Assembly: GCF_003721245.1 (NCBI RefSeq)
Contig: NZ_RIZG01000010.1
Span: 1-64,000 of the forward strand
DNA: 64,000 nucleotides
Direction: 5' to 3'
From: Marinomonas hwangdonensis
GTDB lineage: Bacteria; Pseudomonadota; Gammaproteobacteria; Pseudomonadales; Marinomonadaceae
The notes under the pieces were generated by a model, which worked only from the letters and a program-made list of their open reading frames with translations, made no database searches and was not told where the DNA came from. This document shows, piece after piece, positions 17,884 to 26,343 of the stretch. The position numbers were made by a program, and so were the translations under genes. The stretch's first letter is position 1. The number at the start of each line of letters is the position of its first letter.

Positions 17884-20481
17884 ATGCGACTAGATAAACG
17901 ATTGATAGCGACTTTCCTGATGATATTGACGAGTCATGCCATGGCATTTACCCCGTCAGCCGCGCAAATTAGCCAGTTTCAAAACTTGCCAAAAAGTCAG
18001 CAAGAAGCCCTTGCTCGCCAATATGGCGTGGATCTTGGCAGTATCAGCGCGGGCGCAGGTGCCGGTTCCGCTGCTGAAGCGCCAGCGCAAGTCATCGCCC
18101 CCGCTACCCCCGCCGCGACCAAGGTCGCACCGGCGAAAGTCAGCAACAACGGCTTGCCCCTGTTTGGTTACGATGTGCTTAGTGGGGAAAGTAAAGGCTT
18201 TACTGTCGTAGACGATTTGCCCGTCCCGGTGGACTATCAAATGGGCCCAGGGGATGTCATAAACGTCCAAATGTTTGGCAAAAACAACCAAAATATCTCG
18301 GTCAAAATCGACCGCGATGGCACTATTAGCCTTCCAGAGCTGGGGCCGTTGGCGGTTTCTGGTCAAACCTTTGCTCAGCTGCAACAGCAAATCACCCGAG
18401 TGATCAAGCAAAAAACCATAGGGGTGGATGTGTCTGTCACCATGGGCGCCATGCGCACCATGCAAGTCTTCATTGTGGGGGAAGTGGGTCAGCCAGGAGC
18501 GTATAATGTCAATGCCCTGACCACCATCACACAAGCCCTGATCTCCAGCGGTGGCATCAACACAAGCGGTAGCCTGCGTGATATACAGCTAAAGCGCAAG
18601 GGCCAAATGGTGGCTCGTTTTGATCTATATGACTTGCTGATTAAAGGCGACGCGTCTAAAGACGTGCGCTTGTCAGCGGGGGATACCTTGTTTATTCCTC
18701 TGCATCACAACCGTGTCAGCGTCAGTGGCCAGGTCACCCGAGCGGCTGTGTATGAATACCAAGATACCATGACCATCACAGAGCTGCTTGACCTTGCCGG
18801 TGGGGCACAGCCTCAGGCCTATCTTTCCCAAGTCAGTCTACGCCGTAGCAATCAGAACGGGGTGCAGCAATACACCCTAGATTTGTCGACCAAGGCGGGT
18901 CAGCAATTTCAGGTTGAAGGCGGTGATGAAATACGTCTTAACGCGGTGAGCAGCTCACTGAAAAATGCCATTGCCGTTCGTGGCGAAGTAGCACGCCAAG
19001 GGGCGTTGAAGTTCACCCCTGGTATGACCATACGGGATGCCATCGGCAGCATAGACGAAGGGTTAAAAGCCAGTGCTGATCTAAACTACGCCCTGTTAGT
19101 GCGTCAGATTAATCAGAAACAAGACATAGAAGTGCATCAGTTTAGTTTGCTAAATGCGCTTAACACGCCCACCTCGGCCGACAACCTAACACTGCAAGAA
19201 AAAGACCAAATCTTTGTGTTTGATAACGGACTAGAGCAAGGCTACTGGAATGCCTACAGCAACGCATCGGTGAGTGGTCGTAGCGGCGGTGCCGAAAAAG
19301 AACGCGAAGTGATCGACCCAGAAACCGGTGCCACTGTGGTGCGAAACGAAGTCACGGCATTAAACATTGACGACGCCGATACCGTCACCAGCGCCACAGA
19401 ACAGCGTAAAACCAGCCGTGAAGCCTTGCTCAGACCGATTGTCGAGCGTCTAAAAGAACAAGCCCGTTTTGGTGCCCCTGCACAGCTTATCGAAGTATCC
19501 GGTGCCGTGACTTTTCCAGGGGTGTACCCGTTAGCGGTCAATAGCACTCTAAAAACCTTACTCACCGCCGCAGGCGGATTGATGGAAAATGCCTATTTAG
19601 ACGAAGCGGAACTGTCACGTCGCGCGTTTGGTCAATCGGCGTCTTTGGCCGACCGTATCAATGTCTCGCTTCACAACCTAATGGCAGGGCACTCAAACGT
19701 CACCTTGCAAGCCATGGACCATCTGATCGTTAAAACCCAACCAGGTTGGCAAGAAGGCATGGTTGTTGAGCTGCAGGGCGAACTGGTTTTTCCAGGTCGC
19801 TACACCTTTCAGCGTGGTGAAACCCTAAAAGACCTCATTGAGCGCGCTGGGGGCTTTACTGAGTTTGCCTACCCAGAGGGGGCCGTACTCAGCCGTGATC
19901 GTTTAAAGCGCCAAGAAGCAGAGCGTTTAAAACAAATCAACAATCAGCTGAAGCAAGAGATCAGCAACATGGCGCTCCGTCGCCAAGGCTCAGCCGCGGC
20001 CAATGACCCAGCCCAAGCCATTGCGGTGATTAATCAGTTGGAAGATGTTCAGCCTATTGGACGTCTGGTAATAGACCTCAACGCCGCCATGGAAAACGAC
20101 CCACTGGCGAACATCATGTTAGAAAAAGGCGATAAGCTTTTTATTCCTGCTGTTAACCCTGTAGTCAGTATCGTGGGTGAAGTGCAGTTTGCGTCCCACC
20201 ACACCTTTAACCCTAGGCTAACCGTAGACGACTACATCACCGCCGCCGGTGGCACCAAACGCCAAGCCGACACAGGCCGTGTGTATGTGGTCAAAGCCAA
20301 TGGCTCGGTGGAACTGCCCAATAATTCCTTCTGGTTTAGTCGCAGCAGCGACCCACTGGCACAGGGAGACACCATTATAGTGCCAGTCGACACAGACTAC
20401 CTAGACGGTCTAAGCACGCTGACCACCGCCACCCAAATACTGTATCAAATTGGTGTTGCGTGGAGCGCCATCAAAGACTAA
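17884..20481 (+). CDS. Polysaccharide export protein with multiple SLBB domains (Wza/GfcE-like)
   Basis: An 865-residue envelope protein. A signal peptide ends near residue 21 (HAMA-F); no lipobox Cys is seen, unlike Wza. After an Ala/Pro-rich linker comes a Poly_export domain (about 115-190, starting QMGPGDVINVQMFG). Then come about six SLBB-type repeats, each with a V.G.V..PG.Y-like strand and an AGG turn, spread from about 195 to 810. It is roughly twice the length of E. coli Wza (about 380 residues), as in OtnA-like exporters. It probably forms the outer-membrane or periplasmic conduit served by the neighbouring Gfc, Wzi and Wzz proteins. Confidence 0.88.
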   Translation: MRLDKRLIATFLMILTSHAMAFTPSAAQISQFQNLPKSQQEALARQYGVDLGSISAGAGAGSAAEAPAQVIAPATPAATKVAPAKVSNNGLPLFGYDVLSGESKGFTVVDDLPVPVDYQMGPGDVINVQMFGKNNQNISVKIDRDGTISLPELGPLAVSGQTFAQLQQQITRVIKQKTIGVDVSVTMGAMRTMQVFIVGEVGQPGAYNVNALTTITQALISSGGINTSGSLRDIQLKRKGQMVARFDLYDLLIKGDASKDVRLSAGDTLFIPLHHNRVSVSGQVTRAAVYEYQDTMTITELLDLAGGAQPQAYLSQVSLRRSNQNGVQQYTLDLSTKAGQQFQVEGGDEIRLNAVSSSLKNAIAVRGEVARQGALKFTPGMTIRDAIGSIDEGLKASADLNYALLVRQINQKQDIEVHQFSLLNALNTPTSADNLTLQEKDQIFVFDNGLEQGYWNAYSNASVSGRSGGAEKEREVIDPETGATVVRNEVTALNIDDADTVTSATEQRKTSREALLRPIVERLKEQARFGAPAQLIEVSGAVTFPGVYPLAVNSTLKTLLTAAGGLMENAYLDEAELSRRAFGQSASLADRINVSLHNLMAGHSNVTLQAMDHLIVKTQPGWQEGMVVELQGELVFPGRYTFQRGETLKDLIERAGGFTEFAYPEGAVLSRDRLKRQEAERLKQINNQLKQEISNMALRRQGSAAANDPAQAIAVINQLEDVQPIGRLVIDLNAAMENDPLANIMLEKGDKLFIPAVNPVVSIVGEVQFASHHTFNPRLTVDDYITAAGGTKRQADTGRVYVVKANGSVELPNNSFWFSRSSDPLAQGDTIIVPVDTDYLDGLSTLTTATQILYQIGVAWSAIKD

Positions 20482-20490
20482 ACGCCTAGC

Positions 20491-20529
20491 CCCCCTATAA
20501 ACGCCACCCTGTGTGGCATTCATAGGGGG
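20491..20529. repeat. Long stem-loop after SLBB export gene
   Basis: CCCCCTAT (20491-20498) pairs with ATAGGGGG (20522-20529), and GCCAC pairs with GTGGC inside it. No T run follows, so it is more likely an mRNA processing or stabilising structure between the export gene and wzz than a classical terminator. Confidence 0.5.
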
Positions 20530-20561
20530 AATTAACACACAGAGTCGCGACAACCCATTTT

Positions 20562-21500
20562 ATGAATGACCAGAACCTAGTAGCACCACAATACCTGCAG
20601 CATCACGACGATGAAATTGATCTAAAAGAACTCTTCATCGCCCTTTGGAAGGGTAAGTGGATCATCATACTGCTCACCGCCGTCTTTGCCGTGGGGGGCG
20701 TCCTCTATGCCCTATCCATCCCCAACACCTACAAAGCCGAAGCCGTATTAGCCTCAGCCAACGACAGTAAAACCAGCGGCATTGCTTCTCAGCTGGGCGG
20801 CCTTGCCTCGCTTGCTGGGATTAACTTAGGTGGCGGTGGATCAGACGGCAAAGCCATCGCCCTTGCTACCTTGCAATCGCGTCAATTTCTCAATGCCTTC
20901 GTCAATAAATACGATCTACTTGTCCCCCTTGTGGCTGGCGAAAAATGGGACCCAGCACAAGATAGACTGCTGATTAACCCAGAGATGTACGATGAACAGC
21001 AACAAAAATGGGTCAGAGAGGTGCCACCCGGTAAGTCTCCACAACCCACAGACTGGGACGCCTACAAAGAATTTAAGAAAATATTGGCCGTGTCAGAAAG
21101 CAAAGACACAGGTCTCGTTACATTGTCTATCACACATTTGTCACCTAGCATTGCTAAGCAGTGGGTAGACCAACTCGTCATTGATTTAAACGCTTGGATA
21201 AAAAACAACTCACTTAACGACACCCGTCGTAACATCAGCTACTTAGAAACTCAAATCGAAAAAACCAACATCGCTGACATGCAATCCGTCTTCTACCAAC
21301 TGATAGAAGAGCAAACTAAAAACCTCATGCTCGCTGAAGTACAAGACGAATTCGCCTTCAAAATCATCGACCCCGCCGTCGTGCCAGAAGAAAAAGTCGG
21401 CCCCAAGCGCGCCCTCATCTGCGTACTCGCCGTACTGCTCGGCGGCATGCTCGGCACCGCCATCGTCCTTATACGCTACGCCTTCGCCAAAAAAGACTAA
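20562..21500 (+). CDS. wzz: Wzz/chain-length determinant protein, copy 1
   Basis: A 312-residue inner-membrane polysaccharide co-polymerase. The Wzz N-terminal pattern DDEIDLKELFIALWKGK precedes a first membrane segment (about 33-52). A periplasmic region follows with a coiled-coil stretch near 215-265, and a second membrane segment lies near 285-305. No kinase domain is present. Such proteins set glycan chain length. The C-terminal 20 residues (GGMLGTAIVLIRYAFAKKD) are almost the same as in the second wzz at 24.3 kb. It follows the SLBB gene across an 80-base gap with a stem-loop. Confidence 0.9.
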   Translation: MNDQNLVAPQYLQHHDDEIDLKELFIALWKGKWIIILLTAVFAVGGVLYALSIPNTYKAEAVLASANDSKTSGIASQLGGLASLAGINLGGGGSDGKAIALATLQSRQFLNAFVNKYDLLVPLVAGEKWDPAQDRLLINPEMYDEQQQKWVREVPPGKSPQPTDWDAYKEFKKILAVSESKDTGLVTLSITHLSPSIAKQWVDQLVIDLNAWIKNNSLNDTRRNISYLETQIEKTNIADMQSVFYQLIEEQTKNLMLAEVQDEFAFKIIDPAVVPEEKVGPKRALICVLAVLLGGMLGTAIVLIRYAFAKKD

Positions 21501-21515
21501 CCCTCCAACACACCC

Positions 21516-21567
21516 GTAGGTCAGACTTGTAGGTCAGATTAGCCGAGGTACGAGGCGTGATCTGACG
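21516..21567 (+). repeat. REP-like element, copy 2
   Basis: GTAGGTCAGACTT precedes a full unit GTAGGTCAGATTAGCC.GAGGTACGAGGCGTGATCTGACG. The outer arms GTCAGAT / ATCTGAC pair. It lies just after the first wzz, in the convergent gap with the beta-CASP gene. A weaker, degenerate copy may continue to about 21610. Confidence 0.85.
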
Positions 21568-21641
21568 TTCGAGGTGTGATCCCATGCCCAACGGCACATC
21601 ACGCTTCGCTAATGGTGCTCTACAAGATCAAGAGCAAATCT

Positions 21642-23078
21642 CTAAGGTACGATGACGTCACATGTCGGGTGTGCCTGTTCAATCATGTCTTTCAATGTCT
21701 GCTTGGCGCGGTCGTCGCCATGTACTAGGTGTACTTTTCCGGGTCGCACTCGCATGCCTTTTATAAAATTCAATAAATCCCGTTGTCCCGCATGGGCGGA
21801 GTAGCCGCTGATTTGTTGTACCTTGACTTTGATGGGATAGCGCTCGCCGTCGAACATGACGTAGCCATTCGGTTGATCGTGGTAGCGCAGTATATCCCGC
21901 CCTGGTGTGCCGTTGGCTTGGTAGCCGACAAACAAGACGTCGTTGCGTGCATCGCCCAATAAGGCTTTCAGATAATTCACCATACGCCCACCAGCGCACA
22001 TGCCCGATGCGGCAATGACAATGGCTGGGCGGGTTTGACGTTGCAGGTAAGACACAGTTTTTAGGTGAGTGTCATGATCGTCTATCGTCGTCACTTGTTC
22101 AAAACTCAACGGATGCCGCCCGGCATTGACACGGCGCTTAGCCTCCGCATCCCAGTAGGGTTCAAGAGATCGATAAACACGGGTAAAACGGCTCGCAAGA
22201 GGGGAGTCGATGATGATATCCATGTCTTCCCATTTTAATGGCACGCCAGAACGGGTGTGGCTCACGGCTTTTTGCTTGTTCTGATGGATAATGTGCTCTA
22301 ACTCATAGAGCAATTCTTGGGTGCGGCCAATGCTAAACGCGGGGATCAATACCGTGCCTGAATCGCTCAAAGCATGCTCAATACTCTGCTGCAAACGCTT
22401 ACGCCGAGTCTTACGGTTTTCGTGGTTTCTGTCGCCATAGGTGCTTTCTAACACCAACTGATCGGCCCGATAAGGCGATTTTGGTGCGGGCAACAAAGGC
22501 GAGTAGGGCGCGCCTAAATCCCCCGAAAACACCACATCATGATATGGTTTGCCTTGCGATGTTATCTCAGCATTTTTCACCCGAAAAGTCACATACGCGG
22601 AGCCCAAAATATGCCCCGCACGGCACAAACGTACCTGCACATTAGACGCTTCTGTCGCCAGCGGAATACTTGCCCACTGTTTGTACTCCAACGGCACCAA
22701 CTGCGCCGCTAATCGATCCAAACAGGCTTCGATAATACTGGCATTGCGCGTGACGCCAACCTTAAGGGCATCTTCAATCACCAAGGGCAACAGCTCTGCA
22801 CTGGGTTTCGAGCAATAAATTGGCCCAGTAAATCCAGCAGCCAACAAATACGGCAAACGCCCCACATGATCGATGTGTACATGCGTCACCACCAAGGCCC
22901 GCACCGCCGATACATCAAATTCTATCTCTAAACGCTTCGAATCCGCCCCAGCCCCAGACGTCTCCGCCCCCTGAAACAAACCAATGTCCACCAATACTGA
23001 ATTCTCGTCATCCACAAACAATTCATGACAAGACCCAGTCACACCCTCTACCGCACCGTGATGCTTAATATCCAACAT
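21642..23078 (-). CDS. MBL-fold/beta-CASP metallo-hydrolase (RNA-processing type)
   Basis: A 478-residue protein of the Ysh1/CPSF73-like group. The metal site THVHIDH is at residues 65-71, followed by later His/Asp motifs (GDLGAPYSPLL). A beta-CASP insert begins around ESTYGDRNHENR and holds SIGRTQELLYEL. The C-terminal part has the RNA-specificity segment (SGYSAHAGQRDLL, VHLVHGD). Family members cut RNA, sometimes with 5' exonuclease action. It follows the Tle1-like gene by 63 bases on the same strand and may share its transcript. Both sit between the two wzz genes and have no known link to glycan synthesis. Confidence 0.88.
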   Translation of the reverse strand: MLDIKHHGAVEGVTGSCHELFVDDENSVLVDIGLFQGAETSGAGADSKRLEIEFDVSAVRALVVTHVHIDHVGRLPYLLAAGFTGPIYCSKPSAELLPLVIEDALKVGVTRNASIIEACLDRLAAQLVPLEYKQWASIPLATEASNVQVRLCRAGHILGSAYVTFRVKNAEITSQGKPYHDVVFSGDLGAPYSPLLPAPKSPYRADQLVLESTYGDRNHENRKTRRKRLQQSIEHALSDSGTVLIPAFSIGRTQELLYELEHIIHQNKQKAVSHTRSGVPLKWEDMDIIIDSPLASRFTRVYRSLEPYWDAEAKRRVNAGRHPLSFEQVTTIDDHDTHLKTVSYLQRQTRPAIVIAASGMCAGGRMVNYLKALLGDARNDVLFVGYQANGTPGRDILRYHDQPNGYVMFDGERYPIKVKVQQISGYSAHAGQRDLLNFIKGMRVRPGKVHLVHGDDRAKQTLKDMIEQAHPTCDVIVP

Positions 23079-23141
23079 ACAAATCCCTCTGTAATAAATT
23101 AAAAAATAACCTTATCCCACAACAGCATCCAACCACAACCG

Positions 23142-24125
23142 TCAGGGGCGTATTGGTTGCCAAAGTGTGGCGGGGGTTGGGCAGTGGGCGATGGGGAAGT
23201 AGCCGATGTCGCTGCGGATGCGTTGGCTGACGCTGTGGTGCCAGTGGGGGGAGAGTTCGGGGTTGGGACGGTCGTTTTCTAAGACGCAGCAGTGTCGTGG
23301 GGCGAGGGTGAGGTCGCGCCAGAAGCTGAGGTTGCGTTCTTGGTAGTGTATTTTGCCTAGGTGTTTGGGCGCTATGGTGAGCAGTGGTTGCCAATGGGGC
23401 GGGTGATTTTTTGCTAGGCGCGTTGTGCGGTAACAGTGTTGTTGGGTTTGTTGTTCGATCCAGTCTATTATGAGGCGTGATACTAGATCTCCTATGCCGT
23501 CTTTGCGGTAGCCACCGCCAATATCTGAATGGGCTCCTGCTAGCCATATTTCTAATGCGCGCCCATCTTGGTTCATCAACGTGGGCCGAAAGACGAGGCG
23601 TTGTTCGTCTAACGCGACCAGGTGCAAAGCGCGGTGAACGCCGTCTGGTAGTGTGTGTCCATGTTCAAATACCACGTCGGTTTGTGGGCGTTGGTTGGTG
23701 TCTAAGTTTGGCCAGCCGATAGAAGCGACTGTGTCTATGACGGCTTCTATGATGATGGGGCGATCAATAAGCGGAGTGATGAGAGCGGCAAAGCGTCTTG
23801 CTAAGGCCGCGCCTCGGCTAAAGCCGATTAAGACTATGTGGCGCGTATAGCGGGTATAATGGTGTTTGAAGTCGTGTAAAGCGCGGTTTAAAATATTGGC
23901 GACGTGGCCGGATTCAATGGCAAACGCCGCGTTGATTTTTTGTTCCAGCCAATGACCGTAGGTACCGACGCCAGCGTAGTAAAAGCTGCGATGATTTGTC
24001 ACGCGACCACCCAATAGCATGTGGGATTTCAATACATTGGTGATGCTCGAAACGCTGTGTTCTGGTGCGTAGGCGTCATCTGGGCTATTGTCAGTGCCAT
24101 CGAAATGAAAAAATAATATCGACAT
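23142..24125 (-). CDS. DUF2235/Tle1-like alpha/beta hydrolase
   Basis: A 327-residue predicted serine hydrolase. It has the nucleophile motif GFSRGA (Ser103) and the typical DUF2235/Tle1 segments DTVASIG (Asp131) and GAHSDIGGGY (His199), so a complete Ser-Asp-His set is plausible. Tle1 proteins are phospholipases, some delivered by type VI secretion, but no vgrG, PAAR or immunity-like gene is adjacent and no signal peptide is seen. The start ATG at 24125 follows a perfect AAGGAGG; an in-frame upstream codon at 24185 is rejected. True substrate unknown. Confidence 0.75.
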   Translation of the reverse strand: MSILFFHFDGTDNSPDDAYAPEHSVSSITNVLKSHMLLGGRVTNHRSFYYAGVGTYGHWLEQKINAAFAIESGHVANILNRALHDFKHHYTRYTRHIVLIGFSRGAALARRFAALITPLIDRPIIIEAVIDTVASIGWPNLDTNQRPQTDVVFEHGHTLPDGVHRALHLVALDEQRLVFRPTLMNQDGRALEIWLAGAHSDIGGGYRKDGIGDLVSRLIIDWIEQQTQQHCYRTTRLAKNHPPHWQPLLTIAPKHLGKIHYQERNLSFWRDLTLAPRHCCVLENDRPNPELSPHWHHSVSQRIRSDIGYFPIAHCPTPATLWQPIRP

Positions 24126-24329
24126 TGTGTGTCCTCCTTGGTTGTCGTGACCCCATCTTCCTGATGATTGGGGATAGCATAACATGGTTTTTTGTCAGTG
24201 TGGTGTTTGTGGCTAATCTGATCTACATGGCAAGGTTTTCTTAAGAACCCCCCGAAGGTTTGTTTTGCGAAACGAAGCGGTTCAGGTAAACTGTTCCGCT
24301 GTAAAAATAGACACCACCCAGAGGAAGCA

Positions 24330-25460
24330 ATGTCCAATTCAGAACTGTCGAACAGAGTCAACGCCGTCACCCTAACCCATGACGATGAGATCGACCTTAA
24401 AGAACTCTTTATTGCCCTATGGAAGGGAAAACTCACCATCATAGCGTGCACTGTGGTGTGTGCCGTTATCGCCGTGGTGTACGCCTTAAACGCTAAGCAG
24501 GTGTGGACAACGGAAGCTCTGATTACTACTCCTCAAGTTAGCGATTTTGCCAACTACCAGCGTATGGTCAGTGATTTTCAGCCCGTGTTTGATGTTTACC
24601 AAGATGATGGCACCGTACTAGTTAGCGAAAGATTAGACGACATCATATTGCCAGAAACCTTGTTTTCTATTTACATCCAGCAGTTTGAATCACGTGCGAA
24701 TAAAAAAGCCTATATTGCTCAAAATGCTGAATTTCAGCGTGAATTGAGCGAAGTAAAAGCCAACACCCAAGACAGCATAGAAGAAGAAAACAGAGATAAA
24801 GAGGCTGCATTATACAGCGAATGGTATGCTAAATTAGTCGCCACACCAGTGAAGTCTTCTAATCAAAACGTTGACCAATACACGTTACAAGGTCAACTCA
24901 GTACAGGTAATGACAGCTACGAATTCTTAAACGGCTACATTAGCTATGTGGCAGAAAAGGCTCGTGCCATCGCCGTTGCAAACGTCTCTTCTGTAATCGC
25001 CAGTAAACGCAGTGAAATCATCCAACAACAAACGCTATTTACTGAGCAAGCAAGAGGGCGATTATTAAACGAACGTGCACAGGCGCAATATGCCTTAGAA
25101 ATCGCCACCGCCGCGGGATTGGATTCTCCACAGCAAAACCTGAATAGCCAAGATTTATTTGCAATCAATATAGGTGCCAACGCCCTCGCTGCAAAAGTAA
25201 AGGTCTTAGATAATTTAACCGAGCTCAGCATCATAGAGCCTAAGTTACATCAACTAAACGCCAAATTTGATTTGTTAAATACCTTAACCATAGACCCAAA
25301 TCTTGCGTTTAATACCTTTCAGTTTATTGAAGCGCCAGAAAAACCCACTAGCCGCACCTCACCTAAACGTCCTCTTATCGCTATATTGGGTGTTTTACTT
25401 GGTGGCATGCTAGGCACCGCCATCGTTCTTATCCGCTACGCCTTCGCCGAAAAAGACTAG
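24330..25460 (+). CDS. wzz: Wzz/chain-length determinant protein, copy 2
   Basis: A 376-residue Wzz-domain protein with the same N-terminal pattern (DDEIDLKELFIALWKGK) and nearly the same C-terminal membrane segment as the 20.6 kb copy. The periplasmic middle is different and longer, with Ala/Gln/Glu-rich helical stretches from about 150 to 330. Membrane segments lie near 33-52 and 345-368. GAGGAAGC precedes the start. Conserved ends with divergent middles fit duplication or gene conversion followed by specialisation; the two may serve different polymers. Confidence 0.88.
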   Translation: MSNSELSNRVNAVTLTHDDEIDLKELFIALWKGKLTIIACTVVCAVIAVVYALNAKQVWTTEALITTPQVSDFANYQRMVSDFQPVFDVYQDDGTVLVSERLDDIILPETLFSIYIQQFESRANKKAYIAQNAEFQRELSEVKANTQDSIEEENRDKEAALYSEWYAKLVATPVKSSNQNVDQYTLQGQLSTGNDSYEFLNGYISYVAEKARAIAVANVSSVIASKRSEIIQQQTLFTEQARGRLLNERAQAQYALEIATAAGLDSPQQNLNSQDLFAINIGANALAAKVKVLDNLTELSIIEPKLHQLNAKFDLLNTLTIDPNLAFNTFQFIEAPEKPTSRTSPKRPLIAILGVLLGGMLGTAIVLIRYAFAEKD

Positions 25461-25465
25461 CCGCC

Positions 25466-25496
25466 TCTCTTTCCCTTTATTTAAAGTGGAAAGAGA
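25466..25496. repeat. Stem-loop after second wzz
   Basis: TCTCTTTCC pairs with GGAAAGAGA, with an inner CTTTA / TAAAG extension. It starts 5 bases after the wzz stop. No T run follows. Confidence 0.5.
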
Positions 25497-25506
25497 TAGT
25501 GCTGAT

Positions 25507-25576
25507 CCTCCCCTTTGTGTTTTTAAGGGGAGGGAGCTCAGATCTTCACCCCCCCCCCTTGTCATTTTTAAGGGGG
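25507..25576. repeat. Two tandem C-rich/G-rich stem-loops
   Basis: CCTCCCCTT / AAGGGGAGG (25507-25533) and CCCCCTT / AAGGGGG (25554-25576) have the same layout, each with a loop ending TTTTT. They look like two copies of one short palindromic repeat, distinct from the REP-like family elsewhere in the window. Confidence 0.6.
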
Positions 25577-25633
25577 ATGCTGGGAGGGGGTGGTAGTCTT
25601 AAGTCATCATTGCCCAATTTACCCTCATCATCC

Positions 25634-25671
25634 AAAAATGTTTAGTAACCCCTCGTTTCACTAACATTTTT
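25634..25671 (+). terminator. Probable terminator before the EPS regulator
   Basis: AAAAATGTTTAGT pairs with ACTAACATTTTT with one bulged T; the right arm ends in a T run on the plus strand. It would end the wzz transcript or act as an attenuator ahead of the glycan genes. Confidence 0.45.
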
Positions 25672-25770
25672 TAAACACATTGTTTGCATAATGTCTTAGC
25701 CTGAATTATCATCGTTCACCAATTGAACATGGTCAAATAAACAACGGTTAACACCAAACAAGGCAAACAC

Positions 25771-25860
25771 ATGGAAAGCTTACTTACACCGCAATACACC
25801 ACTTCTTTCCATTCCGGCACATCTTTGTTAAATTGCGTCATCAAGGCAATAAAATGCTAA
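25771..25860 (+). CDS. Candidate 29-residue leader peptide upstream of EPS regulator
   Basis: An ATG with AAGG 7 bases upstream opens a 29-codon frame (starts MESLLTPQYTTS, ends IKAIKC) whose TAA overlaps the start of the regulator gene by 7 bases. The spacing and overlap suggest translational coupling. I recognise no family, and a frame of this size could occur by chance. The 310 bases before it hold only the stem-loops listed here. Confidence 0.35.
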   Translation: MESLLTPQYTTSFHSGTSLLNCVIKAIKC

Positions 25861-26174
25861 CAGATGAATACCGCTACAAAATTCTAAAAGAACTGCAACA
25901 AGATCCAGACCTAAGTCAGCGCGAGCTAGCCAAGCGACTGGGCATAAGCCTAGGCAAAGCCAACTTTTGCCTAAAAGCCCTAATTGAAAAAGGCTCGATA
26001 AAAGCTGACAACTTTAAAAACAGCGCCAACAAAACCGGTTACTTATACTTACTTACCCCAAAAGGGATAGAAGAAAAAGTCACCCTGACACAGCGCTTCT
26101 TACAGCGAAAAATCGCTGAATACGAAGCCCTAGAACAAGAAATAGAACAACTGCGCAGAGAAGTAAAAGCATAA
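25854..26174 (+). CDS. MarR-type EPS-associated transcriptional regulator
   Basis: A 106-residue winged-helix protein. The helix-turn-helix lies at about 15-50 (SQRELAKRLGISLGKANFCL), followed by a wing (TGYLYLLTPKG) and a C-terminal coiled coil of about 25 residues. This matches small MarR-like regulators found at the head of bacterial exopolysaccharide loci. The start ATG at 25854 (AAGG 8 bases before) is preferred to an in-frame TTG at 25833. It precedes the glycan cassette and probably controls it; target sites are not evident. Confidence 0.85.
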   Translation: MLTDEYRYKILKELQQDPDLSQRELAKRLGISLGKANFCLKALIEKGSIKADNFKNSANKTGYLYLLTPKGIEEKVTLTQRFLQRKIAEYEALEQEIEQLRREVKA

Positions 26175-26188
26175 GCGACAAAAAACTG

Positions 26189-26224
26189 GGTCAGATAAGC
26201 CGGGGCACGAAGTGCGATCTGACG
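26189..26224 (+). repeat. REP-like element, copy 3
   Basis: A diverged unit, GGTCAGATAAGCC then a GGGGCACGAAGTGCG centre and ATCTGACG arm. It starts 15 bases after the EPS regulator stop and marks the left side of the glycan cassette with copy 4. Confidence 0.75.
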
Positions 26225-26267
26225 ATTAAATAGGAATAAAAACACGAGGCGAAAACACAACCCGCCC

Positions 26268-26306
26268 GTAGGTCAGGTTAGCCGAGGAACGAGGCGTGAT
26301 CTGACG
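26268..26306 (+). repeat. REP-like element, copy 4
   Basis: GTAGGTCAGGTTAGCC, GAGGAACGAGGCGTG, then ATCTGACG. Same orientation as copy 3, 43 bases on, and 37 bases before the wbpA start codon. Confidence 0.85.
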
Positions 26307-26343
26307 TTAATAATAAAATCTAGTTAAATTTATTGGATGGAAA

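Noticed and set aside
25588-25600. GGTGGTAGTCTT resembles the RfaH ops/JUMPstart core
   Set aside because: Only 8 of 12 bases match GGCGGTAGCGTG and no other JUMPstart sequence is around it.
26189-26306. Paired repeats read as a CRISPR array
   Set aside because: Only two palindromic units per site, in intergenic gaps, with no series of equal spacers and no cas genes.
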